Positions 39,298 to 50,682 of a stretch of 64,000 nucleotides of DNA are shown here, piece by piece. This stretch comes from Carposina sasakii. Taxonomy: Eukaryota; Arthropoda; Insecta; Lepidoptera; Carposinidae. Where the stretch lies: assembly GCA_014607495.2 (NCBI GenBank), contig CP053163.1, positions 9,156,716 to 9,220,715 on the forward strand, given 5' to 3'. Numbering within the stretch: the first letter of the stretch is position 1; each line of letters opens with the position of its first letter. Both the position numbers and the translations under genes were made by a program. Below the pieces are notes generated by a model, which made no database searches, was not told where the DNA came from, and saw only the letters and a program-made list of their open reading frames with translations.

Positions 39298-39452
39298 TCA
39301 ACAACATAGTCCGAAAATCACACTGCGGTCACTAACCCGCCTGCCCAGCGTGGTGACTATGGGCAAAACCCCCTGTAGCAGTAGCCTTGTGGCGTGCCCT
39401 GGGGAGGCCTACGTCCAGCAGTGGACGGCAATAGGCTGAAGAAGAAGAAGAC
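39298..39452 (+). repeat. LINE 3'-end fragment
   Basis: ACATAGTCCGAAAATCACAC, GGTGACTATGGGCAAAACCC, then GGGGAGGCCTACGTCCAGCA, GTGGACGGCAATAGGCTG and a GAAGAAGAAG tail. Confidence 0.65.
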
Positions 39453-39917
39453 TATTGTATTAAAATGCTAGAGAACTACGTGTGGGATGAATGTGTTGTA
39501 AAGAAAATCGTTTTACGTACCTATATATAATCTAAGGAACATACAGGATGTTCGAGTGGTCAAGAAGTAAAAAGCTCTCAATAAGCACATAGCTAGGGTG
39601 TCGCACGACTCGACCGGCGGCGGACTGCTATTCAACTTAGTAGGTACACAAATAACTTCAACTATTCCGTACAAATGTGGACGAACTGAAATGTTGTCGA
39701 GTTTACGTTCTGTAGTATTTTAAACTATTTGTGTTTTTAAATCATAAAGCATTTTTCTCCACGACATACATATAAAATAGAATACTACACAGAAGCCTGT
39801 ATTAAAATGAGTCAGCTACGTACCTAAAATATGCAAGAAGTAATTCATAAATATTTTAAGGAAAATTAGAAGTTTTAATAGTGTATGTTCTTTATTATTA
39901 TCCATAGTAAATAAAAA
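39453..39917. other. Intergenic, nothing recognised
   Basis: AT-rich; no supported feature. Confidence 0.4.
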
Positions 39918-40128
39918 TATATACACACTGCTGTGTTCCCAAAATAGGGCAGTCAGATCAGAAACAAGATTCCACAGTCACGCTTGAGATAGCTGGAACA
40001 GATATAAGTGATCGGAGAAGTTGTTAGCTTCTCGCCTGACAGAATTTCTGAGTTATTTAGACGACTCTTACGACATGCACAGAAGGAGATACAGCTGATG
40101 TGTTCTAGTCAAGCCCCGCATTAGCACA
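39918..40128 (+). repeat. Family B, near-complete copy
   Basis: A good reference copy: ATACACACTGCTGTGTTCCC, AAGATTCCACAGTCACG, GCCTGACAGAATTTCTGAG, ACGACATGCACAGAAGGAG and CAAGCCCCGCATTAGCAC. Confidence 0.75.
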
Positions 40129-41754
40129 TATTTCATTTATGTACAAGTTCGACAATAATTAATCATCACCAATTTGTATTATAACAAACTCTCTTTCTCC
40201 ATGAACTGGCAGGAGACACATTTTTTATACCCCACGGAGTAGTTTTAATAAAAAGAGGCCGCACTTCAAGTGTCGACTTAGTTCCGCTGGAGCGCCGCCA
40301 GCAGCTAGTATATCACTCTTATGTTACGTTCAATTCTTACATTTATGTCGTTCGAGTTTCCGCTGGGGATGTGATAACTTGCACTTTTAAATTACATATT
40401 TAGACGGGATGTCTAGGTATAATCAATGATATGAGTACGACTTACGTGTATGAATAGGTATAGCGCAGTACTGTACTTATATTCATAGAAAAGAGACATA
40501 ATGTGTATGCTTGCCAAATAAATAATATTCTTTTCTATCCTAAAAGAATAAATAATAGAGGTTAATAGAGTAGAATTCTTTACATCTAAAGGTTGTAACA
40601 AAGGATGGCTTGCTTGAAATTCCATTAGCGTGAAGGACCAGCATCAAGTTAAAACAAAGACACTACGTTCATAGAAAATACTTACGTGTATGACGGGCCA
40701 ATGATAAACTACCTATATATTAGCCAGTGATTGCTACATACTGCGTTGCATAGTCTAACACTGTGATTTATAGGTCCTCATTGTCTATAACTTGTCACTT
40801 TCGCGTTTGTAGTAAAAGGTAAACGATGATTCGAACAAGTGAACGTTAACGTAATTTAACTTGTTTTTCTTTGATTTAAAGGTATACTCGTATTCAATGA
40901 CTATGAAACAGTTATGAAACATCTTATCATACCTATATTCAAATAATATGCCGTCAATATAATTATGGCATTTGTAAGAAACGCAATGAATGCAAAATTA
41001 TGTAAGTTTACAGAATAGAATGGCATTTGGTATTAAAAAGAATACTCAATATGGTTGTTTCATGATTCGCTATCTATACTTGTAAAAACAGATAAACTGA
41101 TGTAAATGTATATCACTTATTCAATGTACGGGGCATACTCATATAAGTACATAATATACGGACATTAACACATTCATTTATTTTATTATACAATGGAGAG
41201 GGGCAATTCCGCAAAAAATTAGAGCCGAAACCAGAGATGTACAGAAAATCTATGGCCGAAACGCAATCATTAATGAAGCTTTAACGTAACGTGGTGCGAA
41301 TCAATATTTACTTTTTGCTCAAGTAATAAGGTATAGTTTAGCACGCAGTGGTCGCGAGTGTGACGGAATAAAAACAAATATCTGTCTCAAGCTGATTTGT
41401 GTCTAATTACGACACGGTAACGTGATTAATGCTTTGTACTGACTGAGGTACATTGGTGTAGTTTTGACTTGGTTGCGGTTCTAAATTATTGCGGAACGCC
41501 CCCCAGATCTGTTTCATGTACTCGTATATTACTTAATTTGGGGTTGAAATTGGTTACGCAATGCGGACAATGTAACAAAATTATATTTTTGTCCATTAAG
41601 TGCCGGTCCTCTGTGAGGTCTTTAGGCAGATATTGGACCCACTGGGACCATACTCCGGTACCTGCTTGTTCCGCAGGGTTTTTGTACAAAAAAGCAATCT
41701 ATTACTGAAGGTTACAAGATGATTACGCGATCGATCAAATAACCCTTATTTTGT
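40129..41754. other. Intergenic, nothing recognised
   Basis: Contains overlapping opposed frames at 41469-41708 with no recognisable domain. Confidence 0.35.
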
Positions 41755-41835
41755 GACCTGAGGATAGACTTTTCAACCGACTTCAAAAAAAGGAGGTTCT
41801 CAATTCGACCCGTATGTTTTTCTATGTTTGTTATA
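41755..41835 (+). repeat. Short fragment of a dispersed lepidopteran repeat
   Basis: TTTTCAACCGACTTCAAAAAAAGGAGGTTCTCAATTCG is a fragment I recognise as common in lepidopteran genomes; boundaries are uncertain. Confidence 0.4.
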
Positions 41836-42360
41836 AAGTATGTAGTGGGATAGGTATACGCCATTAAAGGCAGAAACGTCGTTTGTAGCGCAAAATTACT
41901 TGTAGTATAATTAATATTAGTATATCGTAATCACATGAAGGCTTTCTATTGGAGGAAATGTTTCGATAACTTTGCAAATTTCGCTATACTTCGTAAAAAA
42001 TTTTCATTGTCTAAGTACGAAAGTCACAAATCATACAATATATAGGTATATAAACTTGATTTTAAAACTATACCTACTTATGTATTTAATATAATATGTT
42101 TAAACACCGACTCGTAAATCCTTAAACCTAGTCTAGATATTCGTCACACACATCTCGGGTGAATTGGCTCAACTAAACTGCTTAAATCAAGTTTCCCTAT
42201 GAAATCATGTAAAGTGAAGTCCGGGTATTCCCCGCGGACCTCTGTAAGCTAGTTAAGTCGGTAAACTTGTTCAAATAGTTGTCACTTTACGCCCCGACTG
42301 TTGTGTCAAGACTTGAGAAAATGGTCTAATATTTCACGTTTTATCTTTTTATCTCGGGCT
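41836..42360. other. Intergenic, nothing recognised
   Basis: AT-rich; no supported feature. Confidence 0.35.
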
Positions 42361-42532
42361 CTCCTGTGCTAATGCAGGTCATAACTGGGATACATCAGCT
42401 GTATCTCTTTCCGTGCATGTCGTAAGAGTCGACTATGGCCATATATTTTGCACACACATATATATCGCCGCCATGCTAAACGTGTCTGTGGGATTCCTTT
42501 TACGATCATACAGTTTTGGCCGTGTGTATATT
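42361..42532 (-). repeat. Family B copy
   Basis: In inverse orientation: TCCTGTGCTAATGCAGG, CATCAGCTGTATCTCTTTCC, GTGCATGTCGTAAGAGTCGAC and CATGCTAAACGTGTCTGTGGG. The 42369-42677 reverse open frame largely overlaps it and is spurious. Confidence 0.65.
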
Positions 42533-43568
42533 TATTTATGTTTCTATTTCGGTCGTAGTGTTTTATTATTGAGAGTAAGGTAAGTAGGCAATAAAAGTAT
42601 GTACTTATTGTTGAACACGGACCATTATTATTAGAAAAAATTATATAATTTTGTTGTGGAAATAAAGATATATACATAAAAGGTAGTTATCACACCTTTC
42701 TGCGGTAGCAACATGTAACTGAATTCGGTATAATTTTATAAATTTAAATATATTTCATGTGGTTTATGTGAAGCTCTGTTTAACTGATTGGAGTGGTTTA
42801 GTTAAATTTACTCGAATATGCTGTAATAAAAGTGGAGGCATATTTTTCTCTGTATGTATACATCTTGTGGTACCTTCTGCTAATTACAGATGAGGCTCTG
42901 GCTCTAACAGCTTGTACTACCTATTGGAAAACCTCCGTAACTGGTCCCTAGAAGGCTAATTTTGTGCTGGCAAAGCAACGGTAGTCTCACGCTAGTGAAC
43001 TTGTCACTAGGTTAGGTTAGGGTGTGTTGCAGACTTCTGTCCAATGTATTGGAGACATGAATATATGTACATATACTTAGGTATACTTATAGGTAGATAC
43101 TTATATTTATTTTTAACCCTTAACTAATGGCGTGCATCACGTGTCTTGGAGGTACGAGGTGCAGTTTGAGTCACTGATCACTTTGATAGCAACCGCAGAT
43201 CGCCCGCACAAAGATACCGCATCTTGGAGGATCCAACCTTAACTTTCTATTTTTTATTTTCGATTGATTATTATGAAAATAGAAAGTAAAGCAATAATGG
43301 AGATTAGAAAACAATTGACGATTTAACGTGAGATGTACAAAAAAACTGTCAATGTCTGAAATTAAAATAGGCTGTTGCTACTTACATACTCTTTATACCT
43401 TGTTTCGTATTGATATTCGAAGTATAGTATATAAGTATGATGTTGGTCTTCTCAATTTTATAAAATATCATATACATATCAGTTACACATCGTAAGAGAG
43501 TACCTATAAAGGATTCTGTTATTGATATGATTGTAAAAATGTTCCCGTCCCCTTATTATCTAACTAGC
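42533..43568. other. Intergenic, nothing recognised
   Basis: AT-rich; no supported feature. Confidence 0.35.
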
Positions 43569-43719
43569 AAAAGCAAAGCGATAGCGAAAATTGTACAAAA
43601 AACACTGATTGCTTGTTTAATTCGTATCACGTAAAATGAATTTCAAAGGAACTTTGACATTTCAAGGTGAATATTGTACAATTTTCGCTATCGATTTGCT
43701 TCGGCTTTGCTATTGCTTT
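43569..43719. mobile_element. Foldback (hairpin) MITE
   Basis: Perfect 20-bp inverted arms CGATAGCGAAAATTGTACAA (43579-43598) and its complement (43674-43693), continuing imperfectly outward through AAAAGCAAAG / CTTTGCTATTGCTTT. The 75-base spacer is not coding. Confidence 0.65.
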
Positions 43720-43732
43720 CACGTAATAATGG

Positions 43733-43923
43733 GGCCGTGCTGAAGCGGGGCTTAAATACGAATATATGACATCAGCTGCGTCTTCTTCCATGCACGTCGT
43801 AAGAGTCGAATAAGAAACTCGGACTTCATCTCACTTATCACTGATTATTTACTGTCCCCGCTATGTTAAACGTGACCGTGGGATTTCATTTATGATCCCA
43901 CAGTTTTGGCACAGTCGTGTGTA
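43733..43923 (-). repeat. Family B copy abutting a MITE A copy
   Basis: Inverse copy (GTGCTGAAGCGGGGCTT, CATCAGCTGCGTCTTCTTCC, CCCACAGTTTTGGCACAGTCGTGTGTA). Its outer end joins the TA of the MITE at 43924. Confidence 0.7.
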
Positions 43924-44305
43924 TACAGGGTGATTTTTGGTCGTCAACGTTCCCGAAAACTACAAAATGTCCTCATCATCACGATCATTTTTCTCCATGG
44001 AAGCATACCTGGGAAGTGTCTGGTTTCCATAATATTAGGGTCCAAAGTTGAGTAAATAGACTGCGTTTTTCTGCATAAATGCACATAGACGCGCGTAGCA
44101 AGATTTTTTCAAGAGAAATAATTAATATCTTTTTATAAAAAAAACTAACATAAACAACATAGTGTCTAGCACTATAAATTTTGCCCGATTAAGTAATTAA
44201 AATTTAAAAAAAAAATCCCGGCATTTTTTTTTTGCATAAACTTACTTTATTTGATGTATAGAGTACGTACCCTTCGTTAATGGTGGCCACAAAAAACATT
44301 CTGTA
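43924..44305 (+). mobile_element. MITE family A, full copy
   Basis: TA|CAGGGTGATTTTTGGTCG to AAAAACATTCTG|TA. The internal blocks are as in 24791-25167, with a small local duplication (CAACATAGTGTCTAGCAC). Confidence 0.8.
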
Positions 44306-45275
44306 TATATATGTGAGATATCATTCAAACACCACTACAAAAGGATTTCGGTAAATTCTTAATGCGGTATCTAGAAATAAGTAAATCTTTGATAGCATAT
44401 AACCTCGAAATAATGTATGGGTAGTACGTTTCCGTAAGCTGATACAGATCTCTATAATTATATGTATGTGCTAATACTGGTAATGCTCTAGTATGGCTCA
44501 TCTGGTTTCTATTACTGGCTTGTATCAAATTTAATGCTAGATTTGGTGCACTGGTTCATCTAAGTAGAGAAGATAGTTTTTGGATTATTTTCATTGGAAA
44601 TATTCTCACGGTCATGAAATGCTCGGACATAAACAGAGAGAGGACTAATATTGGGCCAAACAACGTGTAAAAATCAGGGTCGCCATTGCACAGGCGACAC
44701 GGAAGGGTGCAGGTAAATGTTATTCAATGATTGGCCACACTGTGTTAGAAGCATATTTAGGGGTGATTCGGCGGGAAAAGCTGGAAGGGTGCAGGTGTAA
44801 TTTTCTTGTGAAAATGAAAAATTATTTGTAAATGGCTTGCATGTGTCCGAAAAGTGATGTTTTCTGGTAGATAAGTTATATTTTGATTACTTGTGATGTG
44901 AATCTAGTGCGTGTGCACGGTTTTATATGCAGGTAAGCCGAGTAAAACTTTAGCCGGATTACGATTTCTTCATGGGCGCATGTAAGTTGTTTCTGCAATA
45001 ATTTTCCATTTTGACTAACTTTACACTTGTTCTTGAGGATTTTCCCGACGTTTCCACTCATCATCATCGTCATCCATCATAAATTCAGAATACATTTTAC
45101 TAAACAATGATTAGGCTGCATGGGCTTAGTTTCCCTTGCCTTTCCTTCGGGATAAAGTAAAAAAAAAAGAAGCATATTTAGGGAATTCTGTAAAAAGATG
45201 TGCGAATGCGGGAGAGATATTTTCTATTCGCATGCCACATTAATGGTTCTGTAGTTTGTATCCAAGCCATTTTAT
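44306..45275. other. Intergenic, nothing recognised
   Basis: An imperfect direct repeat GGAAGGGTGCAGGT occurs at 44701 and 44786. No coding region. Confidence 0.35.
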
Positions 45276-45517
45276 CGTACTAATATTATAAACGCGAAAG
45301 TTTTTGAGTACGGATGGATGGATGGATGATGGATGTTTGTTACTCTGTCACGTAAAAACTGCTGAAGCGATTTTAATAAAATTTAGTATGGAGTTAGACG
45401 ATACCCTGGATTAACACATAGGCTACTTTTTATACCGTGAAAATATTTTTATCCCGGATTATTTCGGCATTATGTTTTTTCTGCAGTCCACGCGGACGAA
45501 GTCGCGGGCGTCCACTA
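45276..45517 (+). mobile_element. Helitron-like (Lep1-type) element, near complete
   Basis: TACTAATATTATAAACGCGAAAG start, a GGATGGATGGATGATGGATG microsatellite, an AACTGCTGAAGCGATTTTAAT block, TATCCCGGATTATTTCGGC, the hairpin CCACGCGGACGAAGTCGCGG and the terminal CTAG at 45514-45517. Confidence 0.85.
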
Positions 45518-46017
45518 GGGTATTATAAGCCGTCTTTACCTTTAAGGGCACCCTTACTTCGAGTATTATGTAGTAGCAGATATATAGCCGGTTCTGTTGG
45601 TTTAGGTTGGCATATGTTTTAATAACATTTTTTTGAGAAAATGACTTGTTTGTTCTATAGTTTTGACATAAAGATTCTGAATATTATAAAATAGGACTTT
45701 ATTAAATCGTAACTAAATAGAGACCCGGAACCGGATATCCAGAAAGTTTTCTCGTCCGTTTAGAACAAAATATGAAATGGTCGCGCGGGCTGCGAGTAGT
45801 TACTGCAATTTTAAACTTCGCAAATCGAAAATCATTCGAGAAACTTGTGAACTAGTTCCTGAACGTACCTTGTAGTTGTAGTTCACAGCTTTTAATCTTT
45901 ACAGTGCTGGTTTTTTTGTAAAGATTCACTAAAGAAAAAAATATAAAATTTTAAAGGTACTCCATCGCTTGATAATCTTATACAAATTATAATGTCATAC
46001 ATACATACATACATACA
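45518..46017. other. Intergenic, nothing recognised
   Basis: AT-rich; no supported feature. A short CATA microsatellite precedes the family B fragment at 46018. Confidence 0.35.
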
Positions 46018-46060
46018 TATAGTATACTCGGCTGTGTTCCCGAAACGGAGTAGCCAGAAG
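46018..46060 (+). repeat. Family B 5' fragment
   Basis: ATACTCGGCTGTGTTCCCGAA and GAGTAGCCAGAAG; interrupted just before the MITE A copy at 46117. Confidence 0.55.
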
Positions 46061-46116
46061 AAAAAAATCAAATTCAATTTTTTTTTCAAATTTAAATATT
46101 TTATTTCGGATATTAC

Positions 46117-46428
46117 TCCATTGAAGCATACCTGGGAAGTGTCTGGTTCCCAAGATATTAGGGTACAAACTTAAGTAAATAGACTGCGTTTTTCTGCATA
46201 AATGTACATAGACGCGCATAGCAAGATTTTTTCACAATAAATAAATAATATCTGTCTATGAGAAAACTAGCATAAATAATGAACACTATAAATTTCGCTC
46301 GATCAAGTTAATAAAAAAAAACAAAAAATTTACATCGTTTTCCAGCATTTTTTTGGGATAAACTTTCTTTATTTCATGTATAGAGTACGTACCCTTCGTT
46401 AAGGATGGAAACGAAAAAACATCCTGTA
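46117..46428 (+). mobile_element. MITE family A, 5'-truncated copy
   Basis: Begins CTCCATTGAAGCATACCTGG and ends AAAACATCCTG|TA. The left terminal repeat is missing. Confidence 0.7.
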
Positions 46429-46467
46429 TAATGTAGAATGTTGTTAATCGTATTCACAAAAAGTTGA

Positions 46468-47007
46468 CAACATAGTCCGAAAATCACACTACGATCACCA
46501 ACTACCTGCTACATCCAGCAGTTGACTGAAATAAACTGATATGATGATAAAGTGTTGTATTGCAAAAGGTAAAAAATTTAGTGCAACCTCTAACAAAAAG
46601 AGGGTCGAAGTTTACTCCAACACGTCACAGTGTCGTTATATTTAATAAGCTATCAAGGCATTTGGCCGAAACTAGCGTCGGTAATAAAACAAACTTTATT
46701 GTGATTCATTAAAGAGAGAGAACGTGCCGCGCGCCATCTCGCGGCGGTCCCCGGTAACTGTCATTACAAAGTTGTTTGCACGCGCGATATCTACCCACAT
46801 AACTATACTCGTATTACTTCCATTAGCAACTAAAAACTTTATAATAATAAAAGATAATATATAGGTACATACGTACATAGACAATAAGCTGGCTATGTTC
46901 CCAAAATGGAAACAGCTTTAGCATTGCACGAATGACATAAAAAATAATACTAAATATTATATTACTTTGGTATCTAATGAAGCCTTATTCCAAGAATATA
47001 ATAACGA
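46468..47007. other. LINE-tail fragment followed by unrecognised sequence
   Basis: ACATAGTCCGAAAATCACAC at 46470 repeats the 39304 LINE fragment. The rest, to the Helitron at 47008, shows nothing recognisable. Confidence 0.4.
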
Positions 47008-47282
47008 CTAGTGGACACCTGCGACTCCGTTCGCGTGGACTACAGAAATAACAAAATGTCGAAATTATGTTAAGTGGGACCTGTCACAATATATTCATGA
47101 AAACTGCATCGAAATCGGTTCAGCCGTTTTAGAGATTAGCATGCACAAACAGACAAACAGACAAAAATTTCAAAAATCATTGTTTTGGGTACTATTGCGT
47201 TGATAAAGGTCTCCTACAATATTTTTTCTCATATATCTTCCATGTACAGACAGCGATCCGTTACATTTTTATTATATGTATG
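47008..47282 (-). mobile_element. Helitron-like (Lep1-type) element
   Basis: CTAGTGGACACCTGCGACTCCGTTCGCGTGG at one end, with ATCGAAATCGGTTCAGCCG inside. It is a close inverse match to 48416-48753, including the CTATTGCGTTGATAAAGGTC and ACAGACAGCGATCCGTTAC blocks. Compared with that copy, it lacks the second TATCCCGG block. Confidence 0.8.
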
Positions 47283-47636
47283 TGCAGATATAGAAGATGA
47301 TGATGATAGCAGCTAGTTAGATGGTGATGAACTTCTAGAGCTAGACCAATACACTAGGTACTATAATATTATTTGCACCTTTGGCCATTCTGTAATGTAA
47401 CTACTACGAGCGTAGTCACTCTGCTACGATCTGTGCCTACCATATGTACTACGAAAAGTGCTACGAGTAATGTTATGCTACGAATAGCCAGTTGTTTGAT
47501 CGTATTTAAGTCCACTATTAGTAAAAAATCATAGTTCGACTACCGTATTTTAACTAAATTGCCTGATTCGGGTGGATCAGCACATAGCGAATAAAGGCCG
47601 CTGAATAAAATAACAAATAAATAAATATTTACATAC

Positions 47637-48003
47637 TCTACAACATATTAACCTAGTCCCACACTAAGATACCTAAGGTTTTGTGTCGTGGTTACTAAGC
47701 AACGGTATACTTGTATAAAAACATAGATTGTAACAGAAACATCCAAGATCGAATACATGTATGTCAATATTCATCACATCAATGTTGCTTCTTATTTGTC
47801 TCTACCAGCCCCCCTAGCATGACCACGCATCGTGGTCGATTTGTACGATATCGTATCGTCTTCATAGAAAATTCAACATGGCGGCTGTATTTATCGTATT
47901 TTGACAGGCAAAATGTCGATAAATCGGTTTATCATATCATGTTTCGTAGGTCATGCTAGGCTTGCTGGATTCGAACCTAGGGTCTATGACGTGACAGGCA
48001 ATA
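47637..48003 (-). repeat. tRNA-derived SINE split by a small MITE
   Basis: Second copy of the SINE at 7335-7540 (CCTAGTCCCACACTAAGATAC, GTTACTAAGCAACGG; B box in GGATTCGAACC near 47968), interrupted between ATCAATGTTGC and GCTGGATTCG by an inverted-repeat insert. The junction sequence beside the insert is not fully accounted for. Confidence 0.65.
47813..47960. mobile_element. 148-bp MITE with 12-bp inverted ends
   Basis: CCTAGCATGACC at 47813-47824 and the exact complement GGTCATGCTAGG at 47949-47960. A CACGCATCGTGGTCG hairpin lies next to the left end. It lies inside the SINE copy 47637-48003. No coding capacity. Confidence 0.75.
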
Positions 48004-48415
48004 TAATAATGTATACATTATTAATAACAGAGTACGCTATGTCTTCTAGCACAGAATATTAAATAGTACAGCTCCTAGCTGCGTCATTCATCAATGCACA
48101 TCATCACTATTAAAGTTTCAATGAAATAAAGCACGTTCTCGTGGTTGTTTTGTCACGTGGAAGTGTTTTACGAGGCTCCTTCTCGACGGATTTTTACGGC
48201 GACGTCTCGGGAATGACCGTAATATTTCTTACTACTAAATACTCATGCAATTTTCTTCATGTCTCCGCTGCGTTTGCTTAAAATGGAAACTATCCGATCT
48301 TACATATAATCTTACGGAATAAAATTTCTCGTGTTGGTTATTTATTATCTATGTTATTGTTTAAAGATGGTTAAATAGGTAATTGTAATTTATTTCTCTC
48401 ATATCGATACATACA
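48004..48415. other. Intergenic, nothing recognised
   Basis: AT-rich; no supported feature. Confidence 0.35.
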
Positions 48416-48753
48416 TCTATACATATAATAAAAATGTAACGGATCGCTGTCTGTACATGGAAGATATATGAGAAAAAATATTATAGGAGACCTTTATCAA
48501 TGCAATAGTACCCAAAATAATGATTTTTGGAATTTTTGTCTGTTTGTCGTTTTGTCTGTTTGTCTGTGCGTTTGTGCACGCTAATCTCAGAAACGGCTGA
48601 ACCGATTTCAATACAGTTTTCAGGAATGTATTGTGACAGGTCCCACTTAACATATAGGCTACTTTTTATCCCGGGAAAATGTTTTTATCCCGGATAATTT
48701 CGACATTTTGTTTTTCTGTAGTCCACGCGGACGGAGTCGCGGGCGTCCACTAG
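48416..48753 (+). mobile_element. Helitron-like (Lep1-type) element, near complete
   Basis: Runs from TACATATAATAAAAATGTAACGG to CCACGCGGACGGAGTCGCGG, GCGTCCA and CTAG (48750-48753), with the TATCCCGGGAAAATG/TATCCCGGATAATTTCGAC blocks. Opposite orientation to 47008-47282. Confidence 0.85.
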
Positions 48754-48764
48754 TACATACATAT

Positions 48765-49135
48765 AATACACACGGCTGGGTCCCCGTAATGGTGTAGCCA
48801 TAACATAATCTTAAAGGAGGTCCCGCAGCCACGCCTACCGGTTACAGATGTTAATGATAATTTGTTAGTAGTTAGTTAGATTGACCGGGCATTTTCCTTA
48901 CCTGTCTACTCCAACTAATCCAGATTTTCCTAGAGTGATGCTGGTGATCGGAGGATAAGTGCCCGTTGTTCGGCCAGGCTTGTGCACTCCATGATCACGT
49001 GCTGTGGCGTTTCTTCCGCCTCCTTGCATCTTAATGATAATTTAAAAGTTTCTATCTTATCCTGAGATAATGCCCGACTTCCTTGGTCGACTCTTACGAC
49101 ATGCACGGAAGGAGATGCAGCACATAATATCGTAG
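48765..49135 (+). repeat. Family B copy interrupted by a LINE insertion
   Basis: Left part: ATACACACGGCTGGGTCCCCG, GTCCCGCAGCCACGCCTA. Right part: TGAGATAATGCCCGACTTCC, ACATGCACGGAAGGAGATGC. They are separated by the LINE fragment 48864-49030, which has its own target-site duplication. Confidence 0.75.
48864..49030 (-). pseudogene. 5'-truncated LINE fragment with target-site duplication
   Basis: TTAATGATAATTT occurs at 48851-48863 and 49031-49043, a 13-bp duplication. The minus strand reads CKEAEETPQHVIMECTSLAE then QRALILRSPASL and a stop, the zinc-finger C-terminus found in R1/I-like LINE proteins. A (TAAC)-like tail lies at the 48864 side. Only the last ~170 bases of the source element were inserted. 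Confidence 0.8.
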
Positions 49136-49811
49136 AAGTACTTATTTCTGTACATGGCTACGTAGCAAGGATGTGAATAGGTAAGTCAATATCGGTAACT
49201 ACACCGATCTATTAACCAATCGAAATTGATATCATAGGTACAAATTACACAAAATTAAATTACAAAACCAATCATATAGGCTTGCCTAATGCAAATGCAG
49301 GTGATGAAAGAAAATTGATTAAAATTAATTCAATTAAGAATAACTGTGAACACTTTTCGATGGGGAAGTCACAATAGGCATATTTGTTTATAAATTATAT
49401 TTGATAAACAATATGTCTCATCGAGTTATCAAATCGGTGAAGATTGATCAAAGAATATACTACTCTCTAACAACCTCACAGTCTCCTCTACTATTACCAC
49501 ACGGGCTATGTCTGAAATATACTTCCATGCACACGGCTTTACAATAAATGTAGCATGCAGTCCTGATCGGTATTCCATGCATGCAGCGGCGGCCAGACGC
49601 GGAGCTATGCCAGAGATTTAATATGGTGACACTCTCAACACGGAAAATTCAATAAACTACAAGTATCTGCTACATAATTCTGAAATGTTTCAGAGTTTAC
49701 AAATTATTGTGGCTTCTCTGGAATTTTAACGTAAATGTATCCTTATTAGCCGCTGTTTCGACTGGAGTGGTTTAATGCTGTATTTTAGTAGTAATTTAAA
49801 TAGGTTTATAC
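49136..49811. other. Intergenic, nothing recognised
   Basis: AT-rich; no supported feature. Confidence 0.35.
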
Positions 49812-49930
49812 CTATACCCTCTCAACTATACACTCAAAATTGGTCAGAAGTGGCACCATGTGGTTCTATCGACTCTTGGTGCTCTGCCTACCCTGTAAGG
49901 GATAAAGACGTGATTATATGTATGTTATAC
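49812..49930 (+). repeat. Dispersed repeat family C
   Basis: CAAAATTGGTCAGAAGTGGC, ACCATGTGGTTCTATCGAC, GCTCTGCCTACCCTGTAAGG and GTGATTATATGTATG. Confidence 0.7.
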
Positions 49931-50682
49931 CTATATAGAAACATAATGTAAAGGCTAAATATTTTATTTTATTTTATATATCTTTTGTGATCCTGTAGTT
50001 CAGGCTCTCCCATTACAGGAACACGGTCCTATGTATATGTATATTATATGTATGCTATAGATATCTATTGCCCATATCTATGCGATATTCGACTGTCTAA
50101 TAGAAACAGAGGGTCCTTAAATCGAGAGTACCCAAACTCCTTCCGATTCCCGCCCTTTGGAGAAGTCATAAAGAAAGGACAAAGAGGAGGTTTCAAAAAC
50201 TATTTTATGGATATATTACCCTGTATACACTACGTTTACATTGCATCTCCTATTTGTCCTCTTTCTTGCTACGATCTACTAGACTAAATAGTCGCGATCG
50301 ACTGGTTGACCGCGATCGATCCGTTTGCCAACCCTGGTATTATATGTACACTACGTTTACATTGACAGCTGCATCTCCTTTTTATCCTTTCTTCATAGGA
50401 AAACCAATCTCCAAACACAAATAGCACCTGCACCGGCCGCTTCTTGTCTGAAAAAATACAAATTTTATTAAAACTTTTGGAAGGTGCCGCGTCCGATTAG
50501 TGTAACTTTGTGTTGACATTTTCTTGTAGGCGCCGCGCCGGTTTGATAAGGGGTAGGCGTGAGTTTATTTGACTCTTAGAAATAAGGTGCGATGTAAGAT
50601 CTTTGGTTAGATTCGAGACATTTTTTGGACTAACACAGTTTGTGGGAGTGGTAACAATAGAAATAACAGAAATATATGAAGA
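49931..50682. other. Intergenic with a direct duplication
   Basis: TACACTACGTTTACATTG followed by CATCTCCT and TTTCTT-rich sequence occurs at 50225 and again at 50348. A CGCGATCGACTGGTTGACCGCGATCGATC palindromic patch lies between them. The open frame 50048-50287 has no domain. Confidence 0.4.
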
